This document shows positions 22,141-34,512 of a stretch of 64,000 bases of DNA, one piece after another; position 1 is the first letter of the stretch, and each line of letters opens with the position of its first letter. The stretch comes from Guadua angustifolia (Eukaryota > Streptophyta > Magnoliopsida > Poales > Poaceae). The stretch is from the NCBI GenBank assembly GCA_036346375.1, contig CM070501.1, forward strand, positions 58,011,326 to 58,075,325, in the 5' to 3' direction. The notes under the pieces are model-generated. The model had not been told where the DNA came from. It saw only the letters and a program-made list of their open reading frames with translations, and searched no databases. The translations under genes and the position numbers were made by a program.

Positions 22141-23764
22141 ATGGATGGGAGCAACGAGATGGCCGGGAAGAAGGCGAGGAAGCCGTACACCATCACCAAG
22201 CCCCGGGAGAGGTGGAGCGCCGAGGAGCACGAGCGATTCCTCGACGCGCTGCTCATGTGAGAGACCATTCTGGCTTCTGCTCTGTTCAGGACTTCTCTGA
22301 ATTAGTCTCCATCTTTCCTTACTTCTGACTTCATTTACATCGCTGAATGGTAGTTCAAGTAAAGCTGATCGATTGGACTCAACTGGCTATATATGCGATT
22401 TTCAGGTTTGGTCGCGACTGGAAGAAGATCGAGGAACATGTTGGCACCAAGACGACGATACAGGTATAATCTGGATCGTGATGAAGGCGTGTTGTTGTTA
22501 CCTGCGTTTTGAGGATTCAACGAGTGCGCGCACGGGTTGTGATGCTGATGATAACTTGGAATGCATGCAGATCCGCAGCCATGCTCAGAAGTACTTCCTC
22601 AAGGTTCAGAAGCTCGGTTTGGCCGCCGGGCTGCCGCCGCAGTATCCGAGGCGCAGGTTCGCCATGCAGCAGCCACAGGGATCGCCGGCCGGCAGCAGTG
22701 TGGTCGCCACAACTGTACTCCACGGCCAGCCGCAGTGCGCGCCGATTGCTATGTCGGATCCATCCGACATTGTTGGTCACGGTTCCATCGGTTGGAATTG
22801 CCCTGGAGTTCTTCCTGCAGCCAATGGCAAGCAACTCTATGCTATCTCCGTTTGCTAGAACTACAATTGTAATCATGTGCTTTTCTGATTAGTTTTTCTA
22901 ATTAGTGATCTAATAGAACAATGTTTCAGAATGTTTCTCAGACATGCAGAACTTCGACTGGGCAGGCACTTCAGGTTCAGGTGCTTCAGCATGGGTGAAC
23001 CGTGGTGCAGAAAGCCAGACTGAACCAGCAGCGACATATCCAGGTAATTATGTCTGCTATCAAATCGCCCTTTCTAGTCAGAGAGTTGCAAATCAAAATG
23101 CCATGAGAATAACTTTTCTTTTCAATTAATTAGGTGACAATTCGTTGATGGGAACGCCGAGCTTCAATACTACGAGCATTGCTTGGACTGGCGGCACAGG
23201 TGAAGCGTCAGCAATTGGTGATGTGCAGAATGACATGATTCAGCTTCCACTGTCGCCGGGTAACATCAATTTTAACTACATAGCCAATACTTAAACAACT
23301 GTAAGTTGATCTTATTTTCTTTGTTTTGCAGATGATATGAATTTTGCGCAAGTATACAGGTTCATCGGCGACATATTCGATCCAAACACGCCATGCCCAA
23401 TTGAAGCCCATCTGCAGAAACTGAAGGGCATGGATGATATCACCGTGAAGACGGTAAGTACTATAGTACTAGTTTCCTTTTTTCGCCTTGTCGTTCGCAA
23501 TTCTGTCCGATTTCGCCCTGATGAACAATGAACTCAACGAGACTACGATTACCTCGCCTCGCGCAGATCTTGCTGGTGCTAAGAAACCTCGAAACCAACC
23601 TGTCAACCCCTCAGTTTGAGCCTATTGTAAGTAGCGTTCTCTGAATTCTCCCTCTGCTCTCCCTGTATCCTCTTCGTAATTTCCCTGTGTTTGTTCTGAA
23701 CTTTTAACAGAGAAGGTTGTTGTCGACGTATGATCCGAAGCAAGGACTGTCTGGCCAATTGTAG
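22141..23764 (+). CDS. REVEILLE-like single-MYB (SHAQKYF) transcription factor, copy 1
   Basis: Proteins of the RVE4/6/8 (LHY/CCA1-like) group bind evening-element DNA and act in the circadian clock. Eight exons: 22141-22256, 22406-22463, 22571-22826, 22942-23043, 23134-23259, 23332-23453, 23567-23626 and 23711-23764, giving 297 residues. The MYB repeat spans exons 1-3 (RERWSAEEHERFLDAL, FGRDWKKIEEHVGTKT, IRSHAQKYFLKVQKLG). The C-terminal part has the group-typical NFAQVYRFIGDIFDP, LEKLK-like HLQKLKGMDDI and LLVLRNLETNLSTPQFEP blocks. The ATG follows an in-frame TAG. Intron 3 is best read as GC-AG (ATG|GCAAGC), which joins PAAN to DMQNFDWAG; without it exon 3 meets a stop at 22856-22858. The gene is intact. 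The start and all joins are inferred from splice signals and frame. Confidence 0.88.
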
Positions 23765-24371
23765 TGTGTGCAGCCTGAAAACTGCAGCTAACACATGGAC
23801 TGAAAGTTCAACAAGAGTACCTGTATGACTGAAGAAGAATTGATTGGAAGTTTGGAACAGATATGGCCTACTAATAGAGTTATGCCTCCTTGACATATAT
23901 AGTCTAATGATTCTTTTGAAGAGATAGATATAGCTTGATGATTGCTTGTAAAGGGGCTACTAGTCATGACATGTTTCAGACTGCAGTACTACACTTTTTT
24001 ACCCATTGCTTGTGAAGCGCCTGCTGGTTTGTAGCATGTACTGAACTGCACAAGATGTTTTTACCGGAAAGAGGACATATCCTATATTCTTTAATTTTGT
24101 GTTGTCAAGGATCCATGCCTGACCTTATTCTATGTCGAACTCTGGTTTACGAGAACCGAGCTTTGGCTAGGTGGCCAGAGCGCTGCGGTGGCACGCATGC
24201 CACACGGGTTTGAGGTTGCGTTTACGTTTGTAATTCAGCGGTTGTTTTCTTCTTCTATAATAAAAGAATGCAACTACGTGACACTATACCGTCCATATCT
24301 AGTCCGAACGGTACACCATCCGTCCATTCATCGCTTGGACATACAGACGCTTGAGTGGTTTAGGATCTAAC

Positions 24372-24823
24372 TGTTGAATCCTCGTTTGCTACTTGGACAC
24401 ACTGATTCGCACATAGCTATTCCTTGTTGGAACCTCGTCATGTGTCGCACGAGATTGAGCTATCCTCCATCGCAGCTAAGTTTCACCACAAGGTTTTATG
24501 TTGTTTCGTCTTAATAGGTTTCATGTTGTTTCACAGTTAAGTTTCACCAAGTTTCAGTAGTGTACTTATAAGTTTTGTAACGTTTTAATTTCGTAGGTTT
24601 CATTAGGTTGTGTATATTTCATTAGGTTTCAAAAGGAGTTTCAAATAGATTTTATAAATATTTCAAGATATCTCAATAAATTTCAATGAGTTTAGGCGTG
24701 TTTCACGAGGTTTGTATATCTAGATGAAACACTATTAAACCTTATGAACTTATGTGTGAAACTAAGTTTCACATGTTTCTAGAATATTTCAAGTTTTACC
24801 AAGTTTCAACCCATGAGTTTGAA
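24372..24823. repeat. TTTCA-rich spacer, truncated copy
   Basis: Dominated by AGGTTTCAT / AAGTTTCAC words. It matches 33931-34379 at high identity. At 24824 it is cut off and joined to the upstream block of the next MYB unit, whereas the 34-kb copy continues. Confidence 0.75.
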
Positions 24824-25480
24824 TTGATTGGAACTGTTTTATATTAAAAATAAAATAAATTCATATTTGTGAAGTAAAATAATTCCAAATAATTAATTTT
24901 GATTTTACCACTTTACTTAAAAATACTGGACATGTATCATAGCTATCGAGAATTAATTTAATTCCATATCTCTAGGTTTTTAGGTTGCACTAAATAGCAC
25001 CAGGATTTAACATGCGCGTGCTCTGACTTTCTTCTACAATTCCTTGGTTGCTTCACCCATGATTCTCACAATGAACATATGCGCTATTAGTTTGTCGGCC
25101 GATCGAATTTGGCCAACGTATAACACGTGCTGTTCCATCCAGGCTGATCAGGACATGGCATGCCGTACCGGCGTACCACTAGTCCATTAGCACAACTGTA
25201 TATATGTTGGATCACCTCAATTCTGACGTGGTGCCGAAATTTTCTTTCTTTCGGCAAATAGCTTCACCCAAAGAATGACGCAACGCAACCTCGACAACCT
25301 AAACACCTAACGCGTGGAGAGAAAAGGCTGGTATACTTACATCTATCAAGAAAGATATATAAACTAATCCTATTTAGCAACTGTCTCACTCTAAAAAGTA
25401 TGACATTTCTATCTGAATTCGAGGTGACATTACTAGGAGTAGATCTACAGTATTATCAGGATCAATCAACACTATATATA
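24824..25480. repeat. Upstream block of MYB unit 2
   Basis: Direct repeat of 20905-21580. Its 3' end runs into an alternating TA tract and then into unrelated sequence, where copy 1 continues to AAGCATATGATTCATC. Confidence 0.85.
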
Positions 25481-26767
25481 TATACACACACTAGATCAAT
25501 GCCTTGGCCATACGAAAAATAAAATTAAGAATTAAACATAAAAGTCACAATAAAAAAAATTATGCTACAAGATCAACCATCTATTTCTCCCGATTACAAA
25601 AGTTTTTATGGTTTCTTTTCCAAGATGAATTAAAACCAAATATATTGTAAGTAGCAATATATATTACCAATCTCAAAAATCAATCAATCATTTTATCCCT
25701 TTTTGTAATTTATATTACCACTGCGTTCCTTTTCTCTTGCTATGCTCAAGGTGTCTCGGGCCGTTGACCTCGTTCTTCCTCAAGTTTTGTCGTCCCTGTC
25801 ATCCATGCCGTAAAGGCCGGTTTCTTAGACGAGCGCGCATTCTTGCCACCGCTATTTTGGACCATTCTGGCCGCTCCGTGCTTTCGAGCGCCGCCGTTTC
25901 GCCGTGGCGCCGCCATCCTTTCGCATCACGCCGTTCTTTCTCTGCCGAAGCACGCCATGGCGCGTGGAGTCCGCTCTCGCCGCCCACTTGCTCGCGCACG
26001 CTATGGCTATATGGTCGAGCGCCTGGAAAAGGCTACCGCCGCCACTTAGCCTTTGTACTCCATGTCTTCGACGCTACCGCTTCGCGCCGTTTTTCTCCGC
26101 TTCGCGATGGTCTCTGGCGCGTCGATTCCGCTTCTTTCCGAGATGACCTTCGCTTTTGTCGGCCTACTAGTCTCATGCCTCTAGCGTATTTAACCATCAT
26201 CGCCTCACGCCATGACGCCTGAGCCATAAAGGCGAACCGAAAACACTAGCGCCGCGCCACACCGCGCCACCGCGTCGTTCCTCTTCGCGATGTTCACCGA
26301 TCCGTTACTTCCAAGTACGCCAATGACTCTCACCATCAAAACGTCCACCTGTCGCCGCAACCGCCAAGTGTCGACGCTTTGTTCACATCCAACTGGTTGG
26401 GTGAGACACGGCACCGATGGGTGTCGTGCTCGCTTCTTCAGCCATGATTATCGACCACGCGCTTCGGCCTCACATCAGCCTATGTACGACGGTCCATCAC
26501 TTGTTGATCGTTGTCGAGTTCATTCGCCATGCAGGCATGACATGGGAGATCTTGAATGAATTCCCTTAATTGATTATGTAAAAATTGTACTACATATATA
26601 GAGTACAAAAAGAATGATTAGTCGTATTAATTACTAGCAATAATCGGATTTTGTTATAATAATCGACCATATTTAGATAGATATGGTGTGAAATCGGAAG
26701 AATAATTAGCTATAATACTGGATATTATTGAGATATAGGGATTAGGAAGAACGATCATTGTAACAAT

Positions 26768-26768
<1 letters not shown>
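25481..26768. mobile_element. Insertion of about 1.3 kb within a TA microsatellite, type unknown
   Basis: Comparison of units 1 and 2 shows that about 1.3 kb has been inserted between ATCAATCAACACTATATATA and TATATAAGCATATGATTC, with alternating TA on both sides. The centre (25737-26540) is GC-rich with many CGCC words; the ends are AT-rich. Open frames there have no recognisable domain. Rice Micron elements are known to target TA microsatellites, but I cannot show that this belongs to them. Confidence 0.5.

Positions 26769-26850
<82 letters not shown>
26769..26850. repeat. (TA)n microsatellite
   Basis: About 80 bp of nearly pure alternating TA, directly bordering the insertion. MYB unit 1 has only a few TA units at the corresponding place near 21571-21578. 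Confidence 0.95.
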
Positions 26851-26852
<2 letters not shown>

Positions 26853-27461
26853 CATATGATTCATCATTTATTAAAAGCTATATACTAATAATACATAGGA
26901 GTGTATAATAATCCGACGATCTTTTTGCCTGACGTCCAAGAAGTGTACGGTGTACCTAACCCGACAAGTCCGGAGTTCCACGCGCGCGGCGAGAACCAAC
27001 CTTTCCAGAAACGGAAAGAACCCGAGAGATAAGCATCGCCGTACTCGTACCATCCAGGCATAGACAGCAGCACCCGCACATGTCCCTTTTCCCCCACGAG
27101 GACACGTCCTCTCCTCTTGCACCAACCCGGCGGCTGCAGCCCCAGCTCGAGCAGCGGCTAGCTACTGCATGCAGCCTAGCTTGCCACATCCATGCAGCCT
27201 AGTGCCAACTGTACACGTTAACCCCTCAGTACCTTGCCTTTGGCTTGGCCTAATTCTTATGCCCCTTCGAACTCGACCGTCACATCGTCGATTCGTTATT
27301 CCGCTCATGGCCGAATTGCTCCTGATCTACAGATGGATGCATCCTTAATTAGCTGTCCAAACTCCAAATGGATCCTTACTCTTCTTCTGCTTCTTCTTCT
27401 TCACATTCGTATATATATGTGTGCGTGCGTGTGGGCATCGCATTTGGGCATCAAGGAGTAA

Positions 27462-29087
27462 ATGGATGGGAGCAACGAGATGGCCGGGAAGAAGGCGAGG
27501 AAGCCGTACACCATCACCAAGCCCAGGGAGAGGTGGAGCGCCGAGGAGCACGAGCGATTCCTCGACGCGCTGCTCATGTGAGAGACCATTCTGGCTTCTG
27601 CTCTGTTCAGGACTTCTCTGAATTATTCTGAATCTTTCCTTACTTCTGACTTCATTTACATCGTTGAATGGTGGTTCAAGTAGCGCTGATCGATTGGACT
27701 CAACTGGCTATATATGCGATTTTCAGGTTTGGTCGCGACTGGAAGAAGATCGAGGAGCATGTTGGCACCAAGACGACGATACAGGTATAATCTGGATCGT
27801 GATGAAGGCGTGTTGTTGTTACTTGCGTTTTGAGGATTCAACGAGTGCGCGCAAGGGTTGTGATGCTGATGATAACTTGGAATGCATGCAGATCCGCAGC
27901 CATGCTCAGAAGTACTTCCTCAAGGTTCAGAAGCTCGGTTTGGCCGCCGGGCTGCCGCCGCAGTATCCGAGGCGCAGGTTCGCCATGCAGCAGCCACAGG
28001 GATCGCCGGCCGGCAGCAGTGTGGTCGCCACAACTGTACTCCACGGCCAGCCGCAGTGCGCGCCGATTGCTATGTCGGATCCATCCGACATTGTTGGTCA
28101 CGGTTCCATCGGTTGGAATTGCCCTGGAGTTCTTCCTGCAGCCAATGGCAAGCAACTCTATGCTATCTCCGTTTGCTAGAACTACAATTGTAATCATGTG
28201 CTTTTCTGATTAGTTTTTTCTAATTAGTGATCTAATAGAACAATGTTTCAGAATGTTTCTCAGACATGCAGAACTTCGACTGGGCAGGCACTTCAGGTTC
28301 AGGTGCTTCAGCATGGGTGAACCGTGGTGCAGAAAGCCAGACTGAACCAGCAGCGACATATCCAGGTAATTATGTCTGCTATCAAATTGCCCATTCTAGT
28401 CAGAGAGTTGCAAATCAAAATGCCATGAGAATAACTTTTCTTTTCAATTAATTAGGTGACAATTCGTTCATGGGAACGCCGAGCTTCAATAATACGAGCA
28501 TTGCTTGGACTGGCAGCACAGGTGAAGCGTCAGCAATTGGTGATGTGCAGAATGACATGATTCAGCTTCCACTGTCGCCGGGTAACATCAATTTTAACTA
28601 CATAGCAAATGCTTAAACAACTGTAAGTTGATCTTATTTTCTTTGTTTTTGCAGATGATATGAATTTTGCGCAAGTATACAGGTTCATCGGCGACATATT
28701 CGATCCAAACACGCCATGCCCAATTGAAGCCCATCTGCAGAAACTGAAGGGCATGGATGATATCACCGTGAAGACGGTAAGTACTATAGTACTAGTTTCC
28801 TTTTTTCGCCTTGTCGTTCGCAATTCTGTCCGATTTCGCCCTGATGAACGATGAACTCAACGAGACTACGATTACCTCGCCTCGCGCAGATCTTGCTGGT
28901 GCTAAGAAACCTCGAAACCAACCTGTCAACCCCTCAGTTTGAGCCTATTGTAAGTAGCGTTCTCTGAATTCTCCCTCTGCTCTCCCTGTATCCTCTTCCT
29001 AATTTCCCTGGGTTTGTTCTGAACTTTTAACAGAGAAGGTTGTTGTCGACGTATGATCCGAAGCAAGGACTGTCTGGCCAATTGTAG
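27462..29087 (+). CDS. REVEILLE-like single-MYB transcription factor, copy 2
   Basis: Same eight-exon structure as copy 1: 27462-27577, 27727-27784, 27892-28147, 28264-28365, 28456-28581, 28655-28776, 28890-28949 and 29034-29087, again 297 residues. The ATG follows an in-frame TAA. The GC-AG intron 3 is conserved. Against copy 1 I see synonymous changes in exons 1 and 2 and three replacements in exon 5 (NSL to NSF, NTTS to NNTS, TGGT to TGST). The 5' leader differs: 27335-27400 carries a CTTCTT-rich segment absent from copy 1. Both copies appear able to encode full proteins, so redundancy or dosage effects are possible. Confidence 0.88.
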
Positions 29088-29577
29088 AGTGTGCAGCCTG
29101 AAAACTGCAGCTAACACATGGATTGAAAGTTCAAGAGTACCTGTATGACTGAAGAAGAATTGATTGGAAGTTTGGAACGGATATGGCCTACTAATAGAGT
29201 TATGCCTCCTTGACATATATAGTCTAATGATTCTTTTGAAGAGATAGATATAGCTTGATGATTGCTTGTAAAGGGGCTACTAGTCATGACATGTTTCAGA
29301 CTGTAGTACTACACTTTTTTACCCATTGCTTGTGAAGCGCCTGCTGGTTTGTAGCATGTACTGAACTGCACAAGATGTTTTTACTGGAAAGAGGACATAT
29401 CCTATATTCTTTAATTTTGTGTTGTCAAGGATCCATGCCTGACCTTATTCTATGTCCAACTCTGGTTTACGAGAACCGAGCTTTGGCTAGGTGGCCAGAG
29501 CGTGCCACCGCACGCATGCCACACGGGTTTGAGTTTGCGTTTACGTTTGTAGTTTAGCGGTTGTTTTCTTTTTCTAT

Positions 29578-30252
29578 AATAAATGCTATAACTCCTAACA
29601 TTTTCTTTTAAAAAAACTCAGGATTACTATGTGCACATGTCAATTGAGTCAAGGCAATAAATCTCTACTACTTCTAATTAGGAGTTGGTGGCGGTCGTCC
29701 GTTCTCTCCGGTGTATAATCCGTTGGATCTAGTGCGAACGGTTGAGATAGAAGTGGATTTCTACCTTGACTACTTCTAATTTGTATGCTTTGATGAACTG
29801 ATTTAATCATTCAACCATTGCACATTCAGAGTAAATAGTATCATTCAGACAGAGTTAGTGGTCTTTGTAAATAAATTTTTTTATTATAAATTGAGTTTCT
29901 ATTACAACGTACGGGCATATGACTAGTAACTATTAAATTATCTATTTGTCAGACAAAAGCAGATGTTTACACTTTGCAAATGGATCGAAGTGAGACGGCC
30001 GGGCTTATGGCGATCGACAGCGTGTTCGATGTTCGGCTATAACATATGCCAGAACAACAATGGATTTGCGCACGATTCCCACATGAAACTTGTGTGCCGT
30101 ACCTGGCTAGATTTAGCCGTGTACAGCATGTGCTCTATTGAGGTGGCCAGAATTACGCACGTGGGAAGAGAGCGTTCTACAAGATTTAAAATTCAATACC
30201 AGTGCTTGTTCGTTCAGAAAAGTCAGTTCATGCTCACTTTACCTATCAAGGA
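29578..30252. other. Left part of glycine-rich unit 1
   Basis: Matches 35301-35719 apart from about 270 extra bases at 29660-29930. It directly follows MYB copy 2, so the long TTTCA-rich spacer found after MYB copy 3 is absent here. No gene is supported. Confidence 0.6.
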
Positions 30253-30756
30253 TAGGGGTGGGCATTTTAAACCAAACGAATTATCGAACGAACCGAACCG
30301 AATTAACCGATTATTTCGGTTTATTGGTTTTATTTTAGTTATAATTCGTTTGAGTTCGTTCGTTTTTCGATTCCAAAACCGAAATAACCGAATAGCCCAT
30401 ATACAATACCACTTTTATAATATTTTTCCTAAAGCCGCTAAACAATTCTCATGTCACAATACATTTATGCATATGTTTAGTATATTCATATGTTCTATTA
30501 TATTTATATTGTAATGACATATGAATATTGTGTAGGTTTATTCATACTTTGTGTTGTAATATGAGAAAGACCAAATCTAATCTACCTAATGTTATTTATA
30601 TTTGTTAACGAAAAACCGAATTAACGAATCAAATATTTTAGTTAATTGTTCGTTTTTTATTTTGCCGAGAAATTGGTTTCCAATTTTCAAAAACCGAATT
30701 ATTTTAAAACCAAAAAACTGAACCGATTAAACGAAAAAACCGAATGCCCACCCCTA
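30253..30756. mobile_element. hAT-type non-autonomous element in glycine-rich unit 1
   Basis: Begins TAGGGGTGGGCATTT and ends GAATGCCCACCCCTA. These are inverted termini with many ACCGAA/TTCGGT words inside, a common plant hAT-derived design. Flanks ATCAAGGA and ATCAGGGA suggest a decayed 8-bp duplication. It lies at the same site in unit 2, so it predates the duplication. This copy has lost many single C/G bases relative to unit 2. Confidence 0.75.
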
Positions 30757-31345
30757 ATCAGGGATACGTCAAGAAACTACTTTGCGTATTAATTAGGTCG
30801 CTGACGTGAAAAAGATATGGACCAGATTGGGCTGTGAGTTCGGCACGGGATTTTGTTTTGGGCCGAATTAATTTGGTAGGCCTACTCATCCACCTTCCCG
30901 CCGGTCTCGATGAACTGAAAGGCCTTTTTACAAAGATATGCTGCCTCACGTAAGCGAAATCTTTCCTCACCAAAAAAAAAAGGAAGCCACAAATCTAGCA
31001 CGTACATCGTAAGAGAGTATTGCAATGTCAACTGTTTATACCCATCTCAGCTTATATATACGACAGAACGAGTGATACAACACGAGATTGCTTGGTGCAC
31101 AACACACATACCGAGTACGGTATATATGCTTGTCTTATTTTTCATCAGTACGTACACACGTCACACTTTATCTTGTACTACTACGTCACGCTCGCTCTCA
31201 CTGCCTCACAGCATCGCAGCTGACTAACCAGCTCAAGCTAGCGCACACGCACATACACGCCTGCCTAGCCCTTTATTTAATTAGGTATACATATGTATGG
31301 GAGCATGCATGCATGCATGGCAAATTCGTGTCGCGTATATATACT

Positions 31346-31854
31346 TCACTTCCACTTCCTGGAGTGCTTGCCACCGAACATGCCGCCCTTGTGCTTGCCG
31401 CCGAAGCTGCCGCCATGGCCGCCGCCGTGCCCGGTGTGGTACGACCCCATGTGCCCTGCATGCCCAAGCATACGTACAGATATTTTCATTCACGCTCGAA
31501 TTAAAACCACGCGTCACACCATGCACACAGCCATTTATCGATGAATCAGACGTGCTTATATTATTAATTACCGTGCTGCCCCGAGTGCGCAGGGTAGGCG
31601 GCCGGTGCGTGGCCGTGCGCCGGGTAGCCGTGCGGTGGGTAAGCCCCGGCGGCAGGACCATGCCCATGGCCGTATCCATGCTGATCGTAGCCGTGGCCGT
31701 ATCCATGTTGATCGTGGCCGTGGCCTTGTCCGCCGTGGACGAGGCTGGACACGACCCCCTTCACGCCGCCGTTGTGCCCGTGCATGTCGTGCCCGCCGCC
31801 CATGATTCCCGCTGGCTTCTTTGGTACGTTCTGCTCGGTTTTATGCCTAGCCAT
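31346..31854 (-). CDS. Gly/His/Tyr-rich small protein, copy 1 (promoter lost)
   Basis: Two exons, 31854-31572 and 31455-31346, give a 130-residue protein with the same reading as copy 2: MARHKTEQNVPKKPAG at the start, GHGHDQHGYGHGYDQHGYGH repeats, GYPAHGHAPAAYPAH in the middle and KGGMFGGKHSRKWK at the end. The splice uses GTAATT and CATGCAG. Only ten bases upstream of the ATG the sequence switches to intron 1 of the MYB gene (junction at 31864), so the TATA box and leader of copy 2 are missing. The protein resembles plant glycine-rich/XYPPX-repeat (A3-like) proteins of unclear function, and the coding part looks intact. Confidence 0.75.
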
Positions 31855-31958
31855 GGGAAAGAAATCTTTCCTTACTTCTGACTTCATTTACATCGCTGAA
31901 TGGTAGTTCAAGTAAAGCTGATCGATTGGACTCAACTGGCTATATATGCGATTTTCAG

Positions 31959-33319
31959 GTTTGGTCGCGACTGGAAGAAGATCGAGGAACATGTTGGCAC
32001 CAAGACGACGATACAGGTATAATCTGGATCGTGATGAAGGCGTGTTGTTGTTACCTGCGTTTTGAGGATTCAACGAGTGCGCGCACGGGTTGTGATGCTG
32101 ATGATAACTTGGAATGCATGCAGATCCGCAGCCATGCTCAGAAGTACTTCCTCAAGGTTCAGAAGCTCGGTTTGGCCGCCGGGCTGCCGCCGCAGTATCC
32201 GAGGCGCAGGTTCGCCATGCAGCAGCCACAGGGATCGCCGGCCGGCAGCAGTGTGGTCGCCACAACTGTACTCCACGGCCAGCCGCAGTGCGCGCCGATT
32301 GCTATGTCGGATCCATCCGACATTGTTGGTCACGGTTCCATCGGTTGGAATTGCCCTGGAGTTCTTCCTGCAGCCAATGGCAAGCAACTCTATGCTATCT
32401 CCGTTTGCTAGAACTACAATTGTAATCATGTGCTTTTCTGATTAGTTTTTTCTAATTAGTGATCTAATAGAACAATGTTTCAGAATGTTTCTCAGACATG
32501 CAGAACTTCGACTGGGCAGGCACTTCAGGTTCAGGTGCTTCAGCATGGGTGAACCGTGGTGCAGAAAGCCAGACTGAACCAGCAGCGACATATCCAGGTA
32601 ATTATGTCTGCTATCAAATCGCCCTTTCTAGTCAGAGAGTTGCAAATCAAAATGCCATGAGAATAACTTTTCTTTTCAATTAATTAGGTGACAATTCGTT
32701 GATGGGAACGCCGAGCTTCAATACTACGAGCATTGCTTGGACTGGCGGCACAGGTGAAGCGTCAGCAATTGGTGATGTGCAGAATGACATGATTCAGCTT
32801 CCACTGTCGCCGGGTAACATCAATTTTAACTACATAGCCAATACTTAAACAACTGTAAGTTGATCTTATTTTCTTTGTTTTTGCAGATGATATGAATTTT
32901 GCGCAAGTATACAGGTTCATCGGCGACATATTCGATCCAAACACGCCATGCCCAATTGAAGCCCATCTGCAGAAACTGAAGGGCATGGATGATATCACCG
33001 TGAAGACGGTAAGTACTATAGTACTAGTTTCCTTTTTTCGCCTTGTCGTTCGCAATTCTGTCCGATTTCGCCCTGATGAACAATGAACTCAACGAGACTA
33101 CGATTACCTCGCCTCGCGCAGATCTTGCTGGTGCTAAGAAACCTCGAAACCAACCTGTCAACCCCTCAGTTTGAGCCTATTGTAAGTAGCGTTCTCTGAA
33201 TTCTCCCTCTGCTCTCCCTGTATCCTCTTCGTAATTTCCCTGTGTTTGTTCTGAACTTTTAACAGAGAAGGTTGTTGTCGACGTATGATCCGAAGCAAGG
33301 ACTGTCTGGCCAATTGTAG
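31959..33319 (+). pseudogene. REVEILLE-like MYB, copy 3, lacking exon 1
   Basis: Exons 2-8 are present and intact: 31959-32016, 32124-32379, 32496-32597, 32688-32813, 32887-33008, 33122-33181 and 33266-33319. The unit begins at 31864 inside intron 1, so the start codon and the first half of the MYB repeat are absent. From 31864 to about 34379 it is almost identical to 22311-24823 of copy 1; the differences noted are one-base homopolymer changes in introns 3 and 5 and a few flank substitutions. If transcribed, translation would have to start at an internal ATG, giving a protein without the N-terminal MYB helix. I class it as a truncated gene. Confidence 0.85.
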
Positions 33320-34512
33320 TGTGTGCAGCCTGAAAACTGCAGCTAACACATGGACTGAAAGTTCAACAAGAGTACCTGTATGACTGAAGAAGAATTGATT
33401 GGAAGTTTGGAACAGATATGGCCTACTAATAGAGTTATGCCTCCTTGACATATATAGTCTAATGATTCTTTTGAAGAGATAGATATAGCTTGATGATTGC
33501 TTGTAAAGGGGCTACTAGTCATGACATGTTTCAGACTGCAGTACTACACTTTTTTACCCATTGCTTGTGAAGCGCCTGCTGGTTTGTAGCATGTACTGAA
33601 CTGCACAAGATGTTTTTACCGGAAAGAGGACATATCCTATATTCTTTAATTTTGTGTTGTCAAGGATCCATGCCTGACCTTATTCTATGTCGAACTCTGG
33701 TTTACGAGAACCGAGCTTTGGCTAGGTGGCCAGAGCGCTGCGGTGGCACGCATGCCACACGGGTTTGAGGTTGCGTTTACGTTTGTAATTCAGCGGTTGT
33801 TTTCTTCTTCTATAATAAAAGAATGCAATTACGTGACACTATACCGTCCATATCTAGTCCGAACGGTACACCATCCGTCCATTCATCGCTTGGACATACA
33901 GACGCTTGAGTGGTTTAGGATCTAACTGTTGAATCCTCGTTTGCTACTTGGACACACTGATTCGCACATAGCTATTCCTTGTTGGAACCTCGTCATGTGT
34001 CGCACGAGATTGAGCTATCCTCCGTCGCAGCTAAGTTTCACCACAAGGTTTCATGTTGTTTCGTCTTGATAGGTTTCATGTTGTTTCACAGTTAAGTTTC
34101 ACCAAGTTTCGTAGTGTACTTATAAGTTTTGTAACGTTTTAGTTTCGTAGGTTTCATTAGGTTGTGTATATTTCATTAGGTTTCAAAAGGAGTTTCAAAT
34201 AGATTTTATAAATATTTCAGTATATCTCAATAAATTTCAATGAGTTTCCGAGCGTGTTTCACAGGGTTTGTATATCTAGATGAAACACTATTAAACCTTA
34301 TGAAACTTATGTGTGAAACTAAGTTTCACATGTTTCTAGAATATTTCAAGTTTACCAAGTTTCAACCCATGAGTTTGAACAAGTTTTAGAGCATGTTTCA
34401 TAGGTTTGAGCATGTTTCAAACCATTAATTGATTCAGAGTTTCTAGCGTTTCATAGATAGGTTTCATGTTGTTTCACGCTTAAGTTTCACAGATTTCATA
34501 GTGTACTTATTC
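33320..34512. other. 3' flank of MYB copy 3 and TTTCA-rich spacer
   Basis: Holds the 3'UTR and, from about 34030, a TTTCA-word-rich spacer that is longer than the matching spacer after MYB copy 1. No gene is supported. Confidence 0.6.

Noticed and set aside
25737..26222. 161-codon plus-strand frame in the insert upstream of MYB copy 2
   Set aside because: Arg/Ser/Pro-rich composition with overlapping frames on both strands, typical of GC-rich non-coding DNA; no domain seen.
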